A stretch of 64,000 bases of DNA from Caenorhabditis remanei (Eukaryota; Nematoda; Chromadorea; Rhabditida; Rhabditidae). Location: the NCBI RefSeq assembly GCF_010183535.1, contig NC_071333.1, forward strand, positions 21,326,587 through 21,390,586, in the 5' to 3' direction. Position 1 is the first letter of the stretch, and each line of letters opens with the position of its first letter. The position numbers and the translations under genes are program-made. This document shows, one piece after another, positions 31,711 through 42,238 of the stretch. The notes under the pieces are model-generated. The model was given only the letters and a program-made list of their open reading frames with translations, ran no database searches and had not been told where the DNA came from.

Positions 31711-32320
31711 GAGTGGTTTTGCCAGGGAGGATATTATCGCGATAACGAATTTCGTCAGGGCAGTTTTTATGTAGATCAATAAGCAAATACGTATAAGGCT
31801 GATTAGTAGCGTCTGTATAAATGGACAGAAACGTATTGCATGAGCCAGGCATAAGTTGTGAACCCAAACACCGTACACTTGACTTGTCTGCATTGTTTTT
31901 GAACAAAATTATATAACTTGCCTGCAAACGCAAGTTTCTAATCACTTTTGAGTAGAAAATAGTGTGAAGTAGAAACATGATGGTCATATCGTAGTGGTGG
32001 GCCAAAACAGAGACTAAACGCTCCATTCCAGAGTTTTGGTCGATTTTTGTCATTAAATCGTCTATAACCACCATAGCCTGTTCCTTCTTATATTTCTTCA
32101 ATTCTTCCAAGTTTGGAAGTCCCTCACGAAGCAAAATATCAGGCCTATTCTTCATCGAGTCGGGTACGCTTTCAAAGGTATCGTAATACCAAAAACAGAC
32201 TTTGCTATTTGCATCAAAAATAACATTTCGTTGGTCCACAATTTGTCGAGCCAAAGTGCTCTTTCCTTGACCGCTTGGTCCGACAATAAGAATAGTAGAC
32301 TGCCAAGCTAGCTTAACCAT
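31691..32320 (-). CDS. FtsK/HerA (A32-like) packaging ATPase
   Basis: 209 aa from the ATG at 32320. Walker A is GPSGQGKSTLA, Walker B is AMVVIDDLM, and a downstream polar residue region (MFLLHTIFY) follows. These ATPases pump genomes into capsids in Polintons and large DNA viruses. The end reads LIDLHKNCPDEIRYRDN, which is also found in the truncated P4 copy at 58450-58565. The frame is intact. Confidence 0.85.
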   Translation of the reverse strand: MVKLAWQSTILIVGPSGQGKSTLARQIVDQRNVIFDANSKVCFWYYDTFESVPDSMKNRPDILLREGLPNLEELKKYKKEQAMVVIDDLMTKIDQNSGMERLVSVLAHHYDMTIMFLLHTIFYSKVIRNLRLQASYIILFKNNADKSSVRCLGSQLMPGSCNTFLSIYTDATNQPYTYLLIDLHKNCPDEIRYRDNILPGKTTHVYVPK

Positions 32321-33086
32321 GATGAATGAATATTTTTTTTTTGAATATTTTTGTTTCATTTTCATTCCATTCGATGCGAAAAAATTTCTATTAATTTTTC
32401 TATTACTGGAGAATCTCATGAATTTTCCATTTTATCGCATAATTTCCGATATTAACACATTTCCGACAATATTTCACTAAAATATGTGATGGCCGTCCCG
32501 TAAATCGACACGGCCTATCTTTTCTGTCTCCCAGTCCCCGGCCCCGCGCAAGTACGTAAGTACACCACGGGCATTGCACACTTTTCCCATCTCTCAACTA
32601 TTTCATCATCACCTTTCTCTCTGTGTGTCTGTTTGCTTCCTTCACTACTTTGACGCGGACTTGTAAAAATAAATTTATTAAGAAAAAATCCCTCTTTCCC
32701 AATAACAACATAACCACCAAGAAAAGCAAGTCGGAGGGTCACAACAAGTGACCTGGAGATGAAGCGAAAGCCAAAGGCTAAACCTTCCCTTCGCCACTCC
32801 TCACCGGAGCGGCTCATTGGTCAGGTTCTGAAAAGGAGTTTGTGTTGTGAGAGATTCCATTCCAAAACCGTGTCCCATAGCATAATCCAAAATCTTAGTG
32901 CAGAAAGTACCTTCTGTTTCTCCCTATCCAATGCAAATTCGCATTTTTATGTGGACCCCTCACTAGTGCAAATTCGCTTTCTTTCTCGCCTTCACTTCCT
33001 TGCTAAATGTACATTTATTCGTGGAATTGCGTAAAAAGAGAGACTTTATTCAAAATACCCGAAAAGTAAAGTAAAAACATGATATT
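32321..33086. other. non-coding gap between ATPase and polB
   Basis: About 770 bp upstream of the ATPase and downstream of the polB stop, both on the reverse strand. It contains pyrimidine-rich tracts and a GC-rich patch near 32530, probably a promoter for the capsid block. No gene or repeat recognised. Confidence 0.4.
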
Positions 33087-36000
33087 TTATTCGAAATACC
33101 CAAAAGGTAAGGTTGATCCATCCATCAGTATTCTTCTCTTATTAAATGTGAAGCGGAATCTCTTATTGATGGTGCGGCTGAACACATGATGGTCCCTGTC
33201 TCGATTGATGACAAATTGCGGCAAGTTCATCGTGGTCCTGTCAGCAACATCCTCCAAAACCTCGGTGATCATATTCTTCATTTTGCCAAAAGTAACTCGC
33301 TTGTCGACTTCGGAATTGATTGTGACGCCTTTCATCTTTCTCACAACCTGAAATTTTATATAAGTATTAAAGTTTTTGAAAAATGAATAGTACCTTGACT
33401 TCTCCACTGGAAAGACGATCCTTATAACAATAAGTTTTGGGTCCAAGGCTAACAAACTCTTCCAATTCACCATCCAATTCATTTGTGAGTTGTCCTAGGT
33501 AGGGTCCGATCTCCGATGCCAGTGGATCGTCGCAACCGTCTGGGACCGTATAAATCAATGAATCGGTATCTGAAAAAAGTTTGAAAATTTTAAGAAAATT
33601 ATATAAAAACCATACCGGAATACACTAGATTGTCTGGACCAGCCATCTCCATGAGCCGATACAAGCGGAGGCGAGCATAAGATGTTGTCAATGCGGCTAG
33701 ATGTACGGCGCTTGTCTTCAAACTTGAAAGAGTTTCCGCCTTCTTTCGATACTTGATGACGACCACATCATTCACAGGACGGACATCGAGGAGGGCAATG
33801 GAGGTGTCATTAACCAATTTCCAAAACTTTGATGGATCGATAACTATTTCAGTGTGCTCACGATCGACTCGCTGAGCAAACTTCCCCCACTGAAAATATT
33901 ATTATTTTTAAAATTTTTAGACAAAAGACTTACGAGTGAATTCAGCAAGAGTTTGGCAACGGCTCGTTTTCCGGCATTCTTCACGAAACGAGTCCAGTCA
34001 TCGAGGCGGATATGTTCCTTCTCCCAGTATCCCTGGCAGTATTCAGCCTTCTCTTCATCCGTGTTGACATTTGACGGCCAGCCAGAGCTATACTGAAAAT
34101 TGAAAAGAAAAGGATTTTTAAAAGTTTGAATACAACTTACAATCTTCTCTGCCATCATTGAGTTGATGTATGATGTGAATAGGCCTCCTTCTCCATCAGC
34201 ATTGTTTTCCACCCAATTCTTGTACTCTACTCCATGATAAACTTGAACAATTTTGTAGCCGAGTTCAAGGGCTTTTTTGAGTTCCACAGTTGTATAAGTT
34301 CCAGAGAAAGCTCGCTCCGATTCAGTGTGCTCACACTTTGACTGGCACCCAGCTTTTGCACATTCTGAAAAAGTATTTTAAATGATTGAAAATAGTCTAA
34401 AACTCACTTTTGCACAAAAAGAACATCAACCGGCCAGATGCTTTTCCGGGAATCAATGGTGTCTTCAAGTCATTTGGAGCAACAATTTTACAACTGAGGA
34501 ATCCTTTGAACTGCAAATCTTCAGGAGTGGTCATTGGCACCTTCATGCTGCTTCTTGGAACATTGACTGGCTCTCCGATAGGATAAGACTCGTGTTTCAT
34601 GACGGTCGGGTATAAGCTGAAAATAAGTTTACGACCAAATTTTGGAAAAAATACTCACCTAACTACATCGAGGTAGTATCCTTTCTTTCCTTCACAGCGC
34701 AAATGAAGTTTGAATACCTCGGTACGTCCTCCGACCAAAGCTTTTTCACATTCAAGCAAGTCCTGAAAGGATTCAACTAATTTTAGAAAAATTTCAAAAA
34801 TGCTTACCACTGCTTCATAGTTTTCGAAAAATTCAGCCATGTCCTTATTGTTTCGGAGCTCTTTCTTGACTTCACACTCGTAAACAACTTTGACTGGGAC
34901 GGTATTTCGCAATGTTCGAAGGCGTTTCCGGTCTTCCTTCCAAATTTCACGAGCACTCCTTTCTCCAATAATTGATTCTTCCGAGTAGGTACATGTGTGT
35001 CCATGCCAATAACATCCCTGAAAAATCTTTCTATATTTTGTATATTTTTCAAAAACTTACAAAAAATTCAATAACCTGACCGTCAGGGTATTTTTCGCAT
35101 TTCGGAATGTAACCATCGACTCGATAGCCATCAATTTTTTCTTCACCGTACGTGGTCGACATGTTCATTTGGACTCCTTCACTTTCTCCAATCCAAGCCA
35201 AGTATTTTTGACTCAATACAGAGTTGCTGACTGATACGGAAGGTTTAGCGTCCAAGACAATTTCACGATCCTTGTGCAAATGATTACGACGGAAAACTTT
35301 TGCTGCAGCTGAAGCAGCTGTCGTAGATTCCTAAAAAATTTATTATTTTTAAAGGTAACCAAATAAAAAACTTACTTCCAAGAGGCAAACGTTTGTCATC
35401 GCTTCAAATTCTTTTTCGAATTCCGTCATTGCTGAAGAGAGGATGAAGACATCATTATAACAATACTTGTGGATTTCGTCAATGAAGTTGAATTGTTTTC
35501 CAGCATTTCGTTCAGCATCCAAAAATTCGACCAATTTCTCTCTGACAGGTGCTGGTTTGTTTTCGATGGCGTAGTAGTCATTGTCGGGGATGGCGCCAGA
35601 GTAGTCGTAATTTTCAGGTTTTATAAACTTGACCGGAAAATCTCTGTAAATTGAAAATTATTTTCACAACGAGTAATTGATAACATACCCTTTTTCCGAC
35701 TTGATTTGGAATGTCTTGGCGACGTTGGCGAGGCTCATTGTCAGGTATTTGAGGGAGTCGATGAGACGGACATTATTGTATTTCATGTAGATAATTTTGG
35801 TCCCATCAAGACATACTTCGGGTGCAGCCTTGTTGCTGGAGATCATGTTTTCCAAGATGAATTGACCATCGTAACTAAAAATATTTTATGTTTAACTGAA
35901 AAGAAAATGTTTCTTACCCGGATGAATTGTGTGCGACGGCAACATATCCTCGGTGATGATTGCCAAACAGCCACTTTGTGAGACTTGCACCAACATTGAC

Positions 36001-37987
36001 GTTCCTATTGTCGGGCGTCACACACTCAATGACCTTGACCCTTCCATTTGGTGCACACTTTTTGCAAACCGCGTTGCGCGCATCTTGGAGATTTTTTGGA
36101 ATGTTGTGGGAACACTTTGGGCAGCAACGAAGAGCCACAAACAAGACGGGGTGCTGCTCGCCATTATCGGGATTTGCACGACACTAAAATATAAAAATGT
36201 TTTGGGAAAATTTCACAAAATACTCACCTCGATGTCGAAATACACTCTTTTCCTTGTCAACTTCTTTTCATTTTTTCCACATGGTGTCATTGTGCATTTA
36301 TGATCTTGATCCTTCGGGATTTGACAACGGTGACAGTATTTTTCACCACACACATGGCCTCGATTGTTTTTATTGTAGTAATATGCTGTCTCACATTTCC
36401 CACAAAATTTGGTAAAGTCACATCTACTTTTACCATTTCTCGGACCTAAACAAGAAAAATTAATACATTTTTTCAAAAGTAAACAACTCACCACGACGAA
36501 GATGATTTTGGTAACAATTTTCCGAGGGAAAAACCACTCTACATTTTGTGCATGTTGTTTCGACATCATCCTTCGAGCTGTGGCAGTCAGTCGCTCCACA
36601 CAATCGATGACGAAGACGACAATTATAATGGGAGGCCGCATCTCGGTATCTCGTCTGGCATAGTCCACAATAATATTTCGTCTTGAGGAGGGCACACAGA
36701 CTCCGCACACCCGAGTAGTGACCGTCCGCCAGATAGAGTACCAATTGTTTGTCCTTTCCAACATATGGACCAGCATAGTACGGCGTGAAGGAGTTTTGTG
36801 TGAAGACAATTATTTGATATCTGCCCGCATAAATTGTCTCCTGGAATTGCTTCACATCCAACATGTCAAAATCCGTTGATTTGATGACATTGGCCTCCTA
36901 TAAAAATATCTAAAAGTTTTAATGAATCTAAAGAATGGGATTACCTTTTTCATTTTCCGTACAGCCTTGTATACTTCTGGGAACTTGTTTGGCCGGCTGT
37001 GGGATTTGCGGGTGGAGTTGAGGTATTTGTTTCTGCATCTATCAAGCTTCTGCCACTCAAAGTGCATTTCAGCCTGGTATAGCGCGTGTACCAGGCAGTC
37101 TTCCACGACTGAAAAAAGGTATTTTACTTAAGAAACAATTTATTTAAAAATTACCATCATTTTTCATAATGTTGCTCCGTTGTGGTCTGATGACTTCATC
37201 CTCAAGCTCTTCAGCCTCCGTCTCCTCATCCTCCTCGGATCCGTCGGTATCCTTGGTGGCAGCATCAAAAAGATCGCTCGCGACCTCTTCCTCTCCTCTC
37301 TCTTTGTCTCTTTTCGATCGTTTCCCAAATGCCGTCAGATCGAGAAGGTTGGCTATATCGAATTTCCTCTTTCCTCCGCTGCCAGACGGAGGGTTTAGGT
37401 AGGTGATGCGAAGTGTCAGCTTTGGGGTATCAAGCTCGAGTACAGATTTATTGGACTGGGACATTTCCTCCATACTTTGAACAAGGTCTTCTGAGGACAG
37501 CTTGTTCAAAGGTTTAAAAGAAAGCCCAATCACTTCGGAAATTTCATCCGACTCGAGCATGATTCCCACTCGGCAATTAGAATGAGAAATCCCAGATGGT
37601 ACATTATTTTTAATTATTTTTATAATGTCCTCTCCAAAAAGTTGTGGACCGTTAGGGTCCACAGTATAAAGTCTGGGGATTTCTACATCTAATTTGACAC
37701 GTGTCACGGCACCTTTAAAACGCCTCTTCCCCTCCGTCACGGCCCTACTCAAAACTTTCAACGAGGAACCGCCTACTTGCATCTAAGAGAAAAAACCATT
37801 ATAAATATGTCTTCAAAATGTGACTCACCTCGTTTTCGGCCTCATTGTTCTCCATTTCTTCCACTTTTCCCACCAACTCGTTCACCACCTCTTTGATTTC
37901 CAACTCGATACGTTCTCGATCCATTTCTTCCACTTTTCCCACCAACTCGTTCACCACCTCTTTGATTTCCAACTCGACTTGATCCAT
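33087..37987 (-). CDS. protein-primed DNA polymerase B of P1, 17 exons, 1,393 aa
   Basis: Exon boundaries (high to low): 37829-37987, 37155-37782, 36945-37108, 36492-36897, 36228-36445, 35918-36183, 35689-35874, 35376-35643, 35061-35330, 34808-35017, 34659-34762, 34408-34616, 34141-34364, 33934-34092, 33616-33889, 33394-33569, 33087-33347. All phases agree and no stop occurs. The N-terminus is a duplicated coiled coil, then acidic and CxxC zinc clusters. Exo I is YFDIE, Exo II NSSGYDGQF, Exo III YCYNDVFIL. Palm: SLYPTV (motif A), NSLWGKFAQ (motif B), DTDS (motif C, split by an intron). ALVGGRTEVF is the protein-priming signature. It replicates the element; it appears intact. Confidence 0.9.
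37852..37977 (-). repeat. in-frame 69-bp tandem duplication at the polB N-terminus
   Basis: The segment coding for ELEIKEVVNELVGKVEEM occurs twice with a 23-codon period (37921-37977 and 37852-37908) and only a few differing bases. The unit is a heptad-like amphipathic helix, extending a coiled coil at the start of the polymerase. Confidence 0.85.
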
Positions 37988-38009
37988 TTTCTTCCAGAGA
38001 TCCTGAAAA

Positions 38010-38293
38010 ATGTCACAATTGGCAACAACAGCTCCACAAAAGAATATAAATGAGACTGGCACCGGATATGTCACGAGCACACAGCAACCATATTACGATC
38101 AAGGAGGAATGGTGAGGTTTTATAGTCAAAAATGTGTCAAAAATAATAAAAATTTCAGATGAATACGGGTGGAATGGAACCAATCTACTTTTCGAACGAA
38201 ATTGTGCCAAAAACCGTGAAGAAACCGGAAACATTCGTTTTCAACTTCAACAAGGGTTCTGCTCCAGTTTTCAACATTATGAAGGAAAAGTGA
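38010..38293 (+). CDS. two-exon small P1 protein, 78 aa, divergent from polB
   Basis: Exon 38010-38111 (GTGAGG donor) and exon 38159-38293 (TTTCAG acceptor) are in frame. The product starts MSQLATTAPQKNINETG and continues through a Gln/Tyr-rich stretch to a basic PKTVKKPETFVFNFNKG end. Its ATG lies only 22 bp from the polB ATG on the other strand. No recognised domain. Confidence 0.5.
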
Positions 38294-38654
38294 GAAAATT
38301 GACAGAAAGTGCTACCGATTCCCCCTACACTTTTGCCGAATTCAATTACGTTTTCGATGAGTCATCTTCGATTTTGTGAAAAAGTGCCCTCCAATACACC
38401 TACCCGCAATATTGTGCTTTCCACCGTGTTTTCGTCCTTTTTGATGTTTTTCCACACCTATCATCCAATTCCAATGATTGAGTCATGGCTCAATTTGACA
38501 ATTTTCCTCGTTTTTCCTGAAATATCATACTTTTTCAATTATTTTTGCTCAAAAAATTTTGCTTGACTCCGCCCCTTTTTTGATATGCTTGTCACTTTCA
38601 TTTCATTTCATTCACTTTTTATCGCTCTTCAATAAATTTCTTACTATTCTAGAA

Positions 38655-39261
38655 ATGCCTATTACTCGTTGGGATAATCCAAAAGCTAAAGCTCCAGAGC
38701 AAGACGCAATCAAGAATTGGTCTCCAACCACCGAAAAAACTATTGATGATTTTGTCAAGGAAGCTGCTATGGAACCGATTGAGAAGCCAAGTTTCCCTCA
38801 AAAATCCGCGTACAAACGAAAGCGCGAGGAAAAGAAGGTCGAATCACCAGAGGAAGCCCATAAAAGAAGAGTGGTCGGTTTCAACACTTTTCAGTACTTA
38901 AATAGAAAATTTGTTATTTTTAGGAGTGGCTCCACAAGCGTGCCAAGGAGAGTGCTATTCCAACCGAAGAGGGGGCCGTTCTGAAGCCATCTTTCATTTT
39001 CAAGGACATTGGGCCATTCATTGTCAACATGTGCCTCAATTGTAGAATTTTCAACTCGACTCAAGAACCAAAAACAGTTGCTGATGGAATGGTTCAAATG
39101 CGTAAGTTTTTTATATTTTTTCCGTTAAATATCATATTCTTATTCAATTATTTTCAGCAATGGCTCTCTGTACTGTATGCCGTGCTCACTTCAATCATCA
39201 ACGTGCTACAAAGTTCTTCCATTTCGACCTCCCATCAGTCAAGAAAAATTATAATCTCTAA
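38655..39261 (+). CDS. three-exon P1 protein with Cys/His zinc-like C-terminus, 166 aa
   Basis: Exons 38655-38873, 38924-39101 and 39158-39261 divide exactly into codons. The first donor is the rarer GTCGG. The N-terminal part is charged with a lysine/arginine cluster (KRKREEKKVE). The C-terminal part has MCLNCRIFN and CTVCRAHFNH, a C-x2-C...C-x2-C-x3-H pattern likely to bind zinc. A splice-acceptor-like CTATTCTAG just upstream of the ATG would suit trans-splicing. Function unknown; the gene lies between polB and the RING gene. Confidence 0.55.
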
Positions 39262-39881
39262 ATATTTTCCATTTTTTATTATTACTTGACAGCATTCTTT
39301 CAATAAACTACAGTAACCCAGAAGTTGTTTCTATGTTCGGGAGAGTATGATGAGTATTCAGAACTCTACTCACCGGTAAGCAAACAAAAATACGTATATG
39401 GGCTCTAGAATACGGTGATAACTCATCACTATCGAGTCAAAAATGGGCCACTATTACACAATTTTTTCGCGAGACTCCGCCTTCGGAATTGTTAAACTTT
39501 ATTCATTTGCTCCAAAATTTTTCATTTTGATTTCAATTCTTTATTTCAATTTTCATATAATTTTTCGTTAAATTTCTAGTAGAATGTTATTCAGCTATTA
39601 ACCAGAAATAGTAGCTCTGTCATCTTCGTGAAAGTACTGGAAACATTTGTTTTCCTGATTACGTTATGGTTTAGGGTTTTCAAAATTATTGTTAGATGTA
39701 TCAAAATTTGATTATTTTAGCTTTAAGGTTTCCAATTTTGGATGTTTGAAATTTATTTACGAACGAGTCGTTTAAATTTTTTATTTTTAATCGTACTTTT
39801 CTGGAATTTTGCTGAGGAGCCATCTACTAGAAATTTAGATTTTAAAATACTCACCCTTTTATTCACTTTTCAATTTCAGCC
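39262..39881. other. intergenic region upstream of the RING gene
   Basis: AT-rich, no convincing exon. It ends in TTTCAATTTCAG immediately before the RING-gene ATG, so it probably contains the outron/promoter. Confidence 0.4.
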
Positions 39882-40613
39882 ATGTCGCTTAGCAAACCAA
39901 CTGTTTCCTTGTCCTCAGGTCGTTCCGCAGAAGTCCAAGCCAAGGTAAAATTTGCATTTACATTTTTATTTCTTCACCTAAAAGAAAAGTTTAAAGAATA
40001 TTTTTCACATTTTCAGATTGCTAAAAATCGGATGAAGGCCTTGGAGAAGAGAGTGGCATTTCTCGAAAAGGAGAGCACCGAGCTTAAGAATCTACGGATC
40101 AAACTGAAGGTAATAGTATTTGTAGAATGGGAAAATTCTATTTAATGTTATTTTGATGACGAATTTCGTAGAATGAAAAAAAAAAAACGATTTTATGTAA
40201 TTTCAATGAACTTAGTAAAATATAAATTATAGTTTCACTTTTCAGATCGCTAAAAGCCGGGGAAGTGCTTTGGAAAAAAGGCTTAACTTGATCTCCCAGG
40301 ATAATGACACATTAGCCCAGGATAATAACACATTAGCCCAGGATAATGACACATTGGAAGGAGGAATAGATGCCCTCCAGGCCGAAGTAGCCCGAAAAGA
40401 TCTGGAGATCGCCAGGCGAGATGCGGAACTAGCATGGTTTAATTGGAATGAAGAGGTTCGGGAGGAGAGCCGTATTTGCCAACTTTGCCTCCAGGAATAT
40501 AGCCATGAAGCCAATATTCCAAAAGTCATAGGTAACGATAAATTTCATTTGTAAACTATTGGATCTAAAAACAAATTTCAGCCTGCGGCCACATCTGCTG
40601 TCACAACTGCTTG

Positions 40614-40993
40614 TTTAACAAGGTTGACGTTCCATGGTGGATCTTATTCCTTGTCCTTCCACTTTGACTTATATCCAACACTTTAGAACACGGTCTTTTA
40701 GAATACATAGAGGTTTATTATGGGAGAGATACTAAAGATAAAGATAAAGAGGTAGGTTATAGTTAAATCAGGAGACTAATACTGAATGAGGAATTCAAGG
40801 GAGATAAACATATAAAACTAGATAAAGGGAAAGAGTAATTAAAATAAAGAAAGACCTCAAGACGGGTGTTAGTCTTGGTGTCCTAGCTCTCTACTGGCAA
40901 GCGGGTGTCACAAACCCGTGCGGGAGAGAGAGAGAGAGACACAGAAACGAAGGAACGCCCTCCGAAAGGATTGCGTTCCTCTATCATGTGACA
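40614..40993 (-). repeat. 3' LTR of the gypsy-type element
   Basis: 380 bp, read as identical to 51602-51981. On the reverse strand it begins TGTCACATGATAG and ends ...CCTTGTTAAA. It contains a GA-repeat tract and an AATAAA-like region. It directly follows the polypurine tract. Confidence 0.95.
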
Positions 40994-41007
40994 TCCCCCT
41001 TTCTTCC
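40994..41007 (-). promoter_or_regulatory. polypurine tract
   Basis: Reverse-strand GGAAGAAAGGGGGA directly abuts the 3' LTR, the expected plus-strand primer of reverse transcription. Confidence 0.85.
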
Positions 41008-41307
41008 GAAAGAGCTGTGACGTCCTCGGAGCCTATATGAAATATTGGGGAACCTACAGTTACACAGATATTACAAGTAAATTCCTAAAAGACAAGAGGT
41101 AACTAAAGGGAAATCAAATTAAAATATAATACAAAAATTACAATTAAGAATGCAATACAACCGAAAATAGAATCCAATTAATACACAATAAACAACAATA
41201 TTATTATTACGAATTGATCCAAACCAAGAACATGAAGGACGCCATTGACTGTAGAACACGCAGTTGGCAATTGACTGGCATTTAGCAAATGGCAATTGAC
41301 CCCGATT

Positions 41308-41421
41308 AAACCATCCAAACGACCGAAAGTTCCAATGAAAACCATCCAAACGACCGAAAGTTCCAATGAAAACCATCCAAACGACCGAAAGTTCCAATGA
41401 AAACCATCCAAACGACCGAAA
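41308..41421. repeat. 31-bp tandem repeat, about 3.5 copies
   Basis: The unit begins CCATCCAAACGACCGAAAG and recurs every 31 bases from 41311, the last copy being partial. It lies between the polypurine tract and the EGF gene. The unit is not a multiple of three, so it is unlikely to be coding. Confidence 0.9.
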
Positions 41422-41686
41422 TGAACCGGAAACTTTTAAATTTGGATTACGGTAGGCGCGGCGCCATCGAAATGTTCCCTCGCTTTTAAGCTGAGCAATT
41501 CCCAAGCTTACCGTACCACAGGTTACGAGAAACGACCATTTTCGTTCGATTTTCTTCCATTTTCATCATTTTTCCTCGTTTTCCTTCGTTTTCCTTCGAA
41601 TTTTCTTCTTTCTTCAACGATTTCCATGCCAAAATCCATTTTTCGCAGCAAATTCTCCACCAAAATTGTGAATTTTCAGCGAAAAA

Positions 41687-42051
41687 ATGTCCAGAGTTTC
41701 CTCTTTCTTTTGTGCCGCAGCTTGCTCTTTCCACGGTTTCTGCGTGCAAGTGTTGGAGTCGTTCCAGTGTGTTTGCAATGAGGGATTTGTTGGAGAGGCT
41801 TGTGAGCAGGTTGCAGCGACTGCCGCGTCCCCCCTCGTCACAACGACTGTCGCGGCTCCTGTCGTGACCACCGTCGCCAGCGGATCCGGAGGTAAATGAA
41901 AGAGAATTTTAAATAAAATAACTCCACACTTTCAGCTTGGACCGTCTTCATTCTTGTCGGATTCGGCTTCGTCGTCCTGCTCCTTCTTCTCCTCCTCTGT
42001 GTCTTCTTGTCGCGTCGTCAGGATCCCGAGGTGGAGGATAGCCTCTGCTGA
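41687..42051 (+). CDS. EGF-like, single-pass membrane protein encoded antisense to the retroelement
   Basis: Exon 41687-41891 and exon 41936-42051 (44-bp intron, GTAAAT donor, TTTCAG acceptor) join in phase 1 to give 106 aa. Residues 9-39 have the EGF pattern C...C.....C........C.C..GF.G..C (for example CVCNEGFVGEAC). A Thr/Ala/Val-rich linker follows, then a membrane helix (TVFILVGFGFVVLLLLLLLC) and SRRQDPEVEDSLC. A TTTTCAG just before the ATG suits SL trans-splicing, or a missing upstream exon with a signal peptide and the first cysteine. The layout resembles membrane-anchored EGF-type ligands. It is on the strand opposite to gag-pol and is probably captured host cargo. Confidence 0.65.
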
Positions 42052-42084
42052 GTCTTCTTGTTCTTCTTTTTTTTTTCTTCTTTT

Positions 42085-42112
42085 TGTTGTTGTTGTTGTT
42101 GTTGTTGTTGTT
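42085..42112. repeat. GTT microsatellite
   Basis: Nine or so GTT units in the 3' non-coding part of the EGF gene, preceded by poly-T/C tracts. Confidence 0.95.
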
Positions 42113-42238
42113 CATACATGTTTTTTTTCTTGGTTGATGTGACAGCTAACAGACAATATTGAAGGGTATATGATGAAATGTCCCGATAACATACGATAGA
42201 TTTGACCCGAAGATAAGCGATTGTAAACAGACTGACCA

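Noticed and set aside
41308..41421. CRISPR-like array
   Set aside because: 31-bp units are directly adjacent with no unique spacers, inside a eukaryotic retrotransposon; a simple tandem repeat.
41178..41505. Repetitive reverse-strand ORFs rich in FHWNFRSFG
   Set aside because: Produced by a 31-bp tandem repeat that shifts frame each copy; not a plausible protein.
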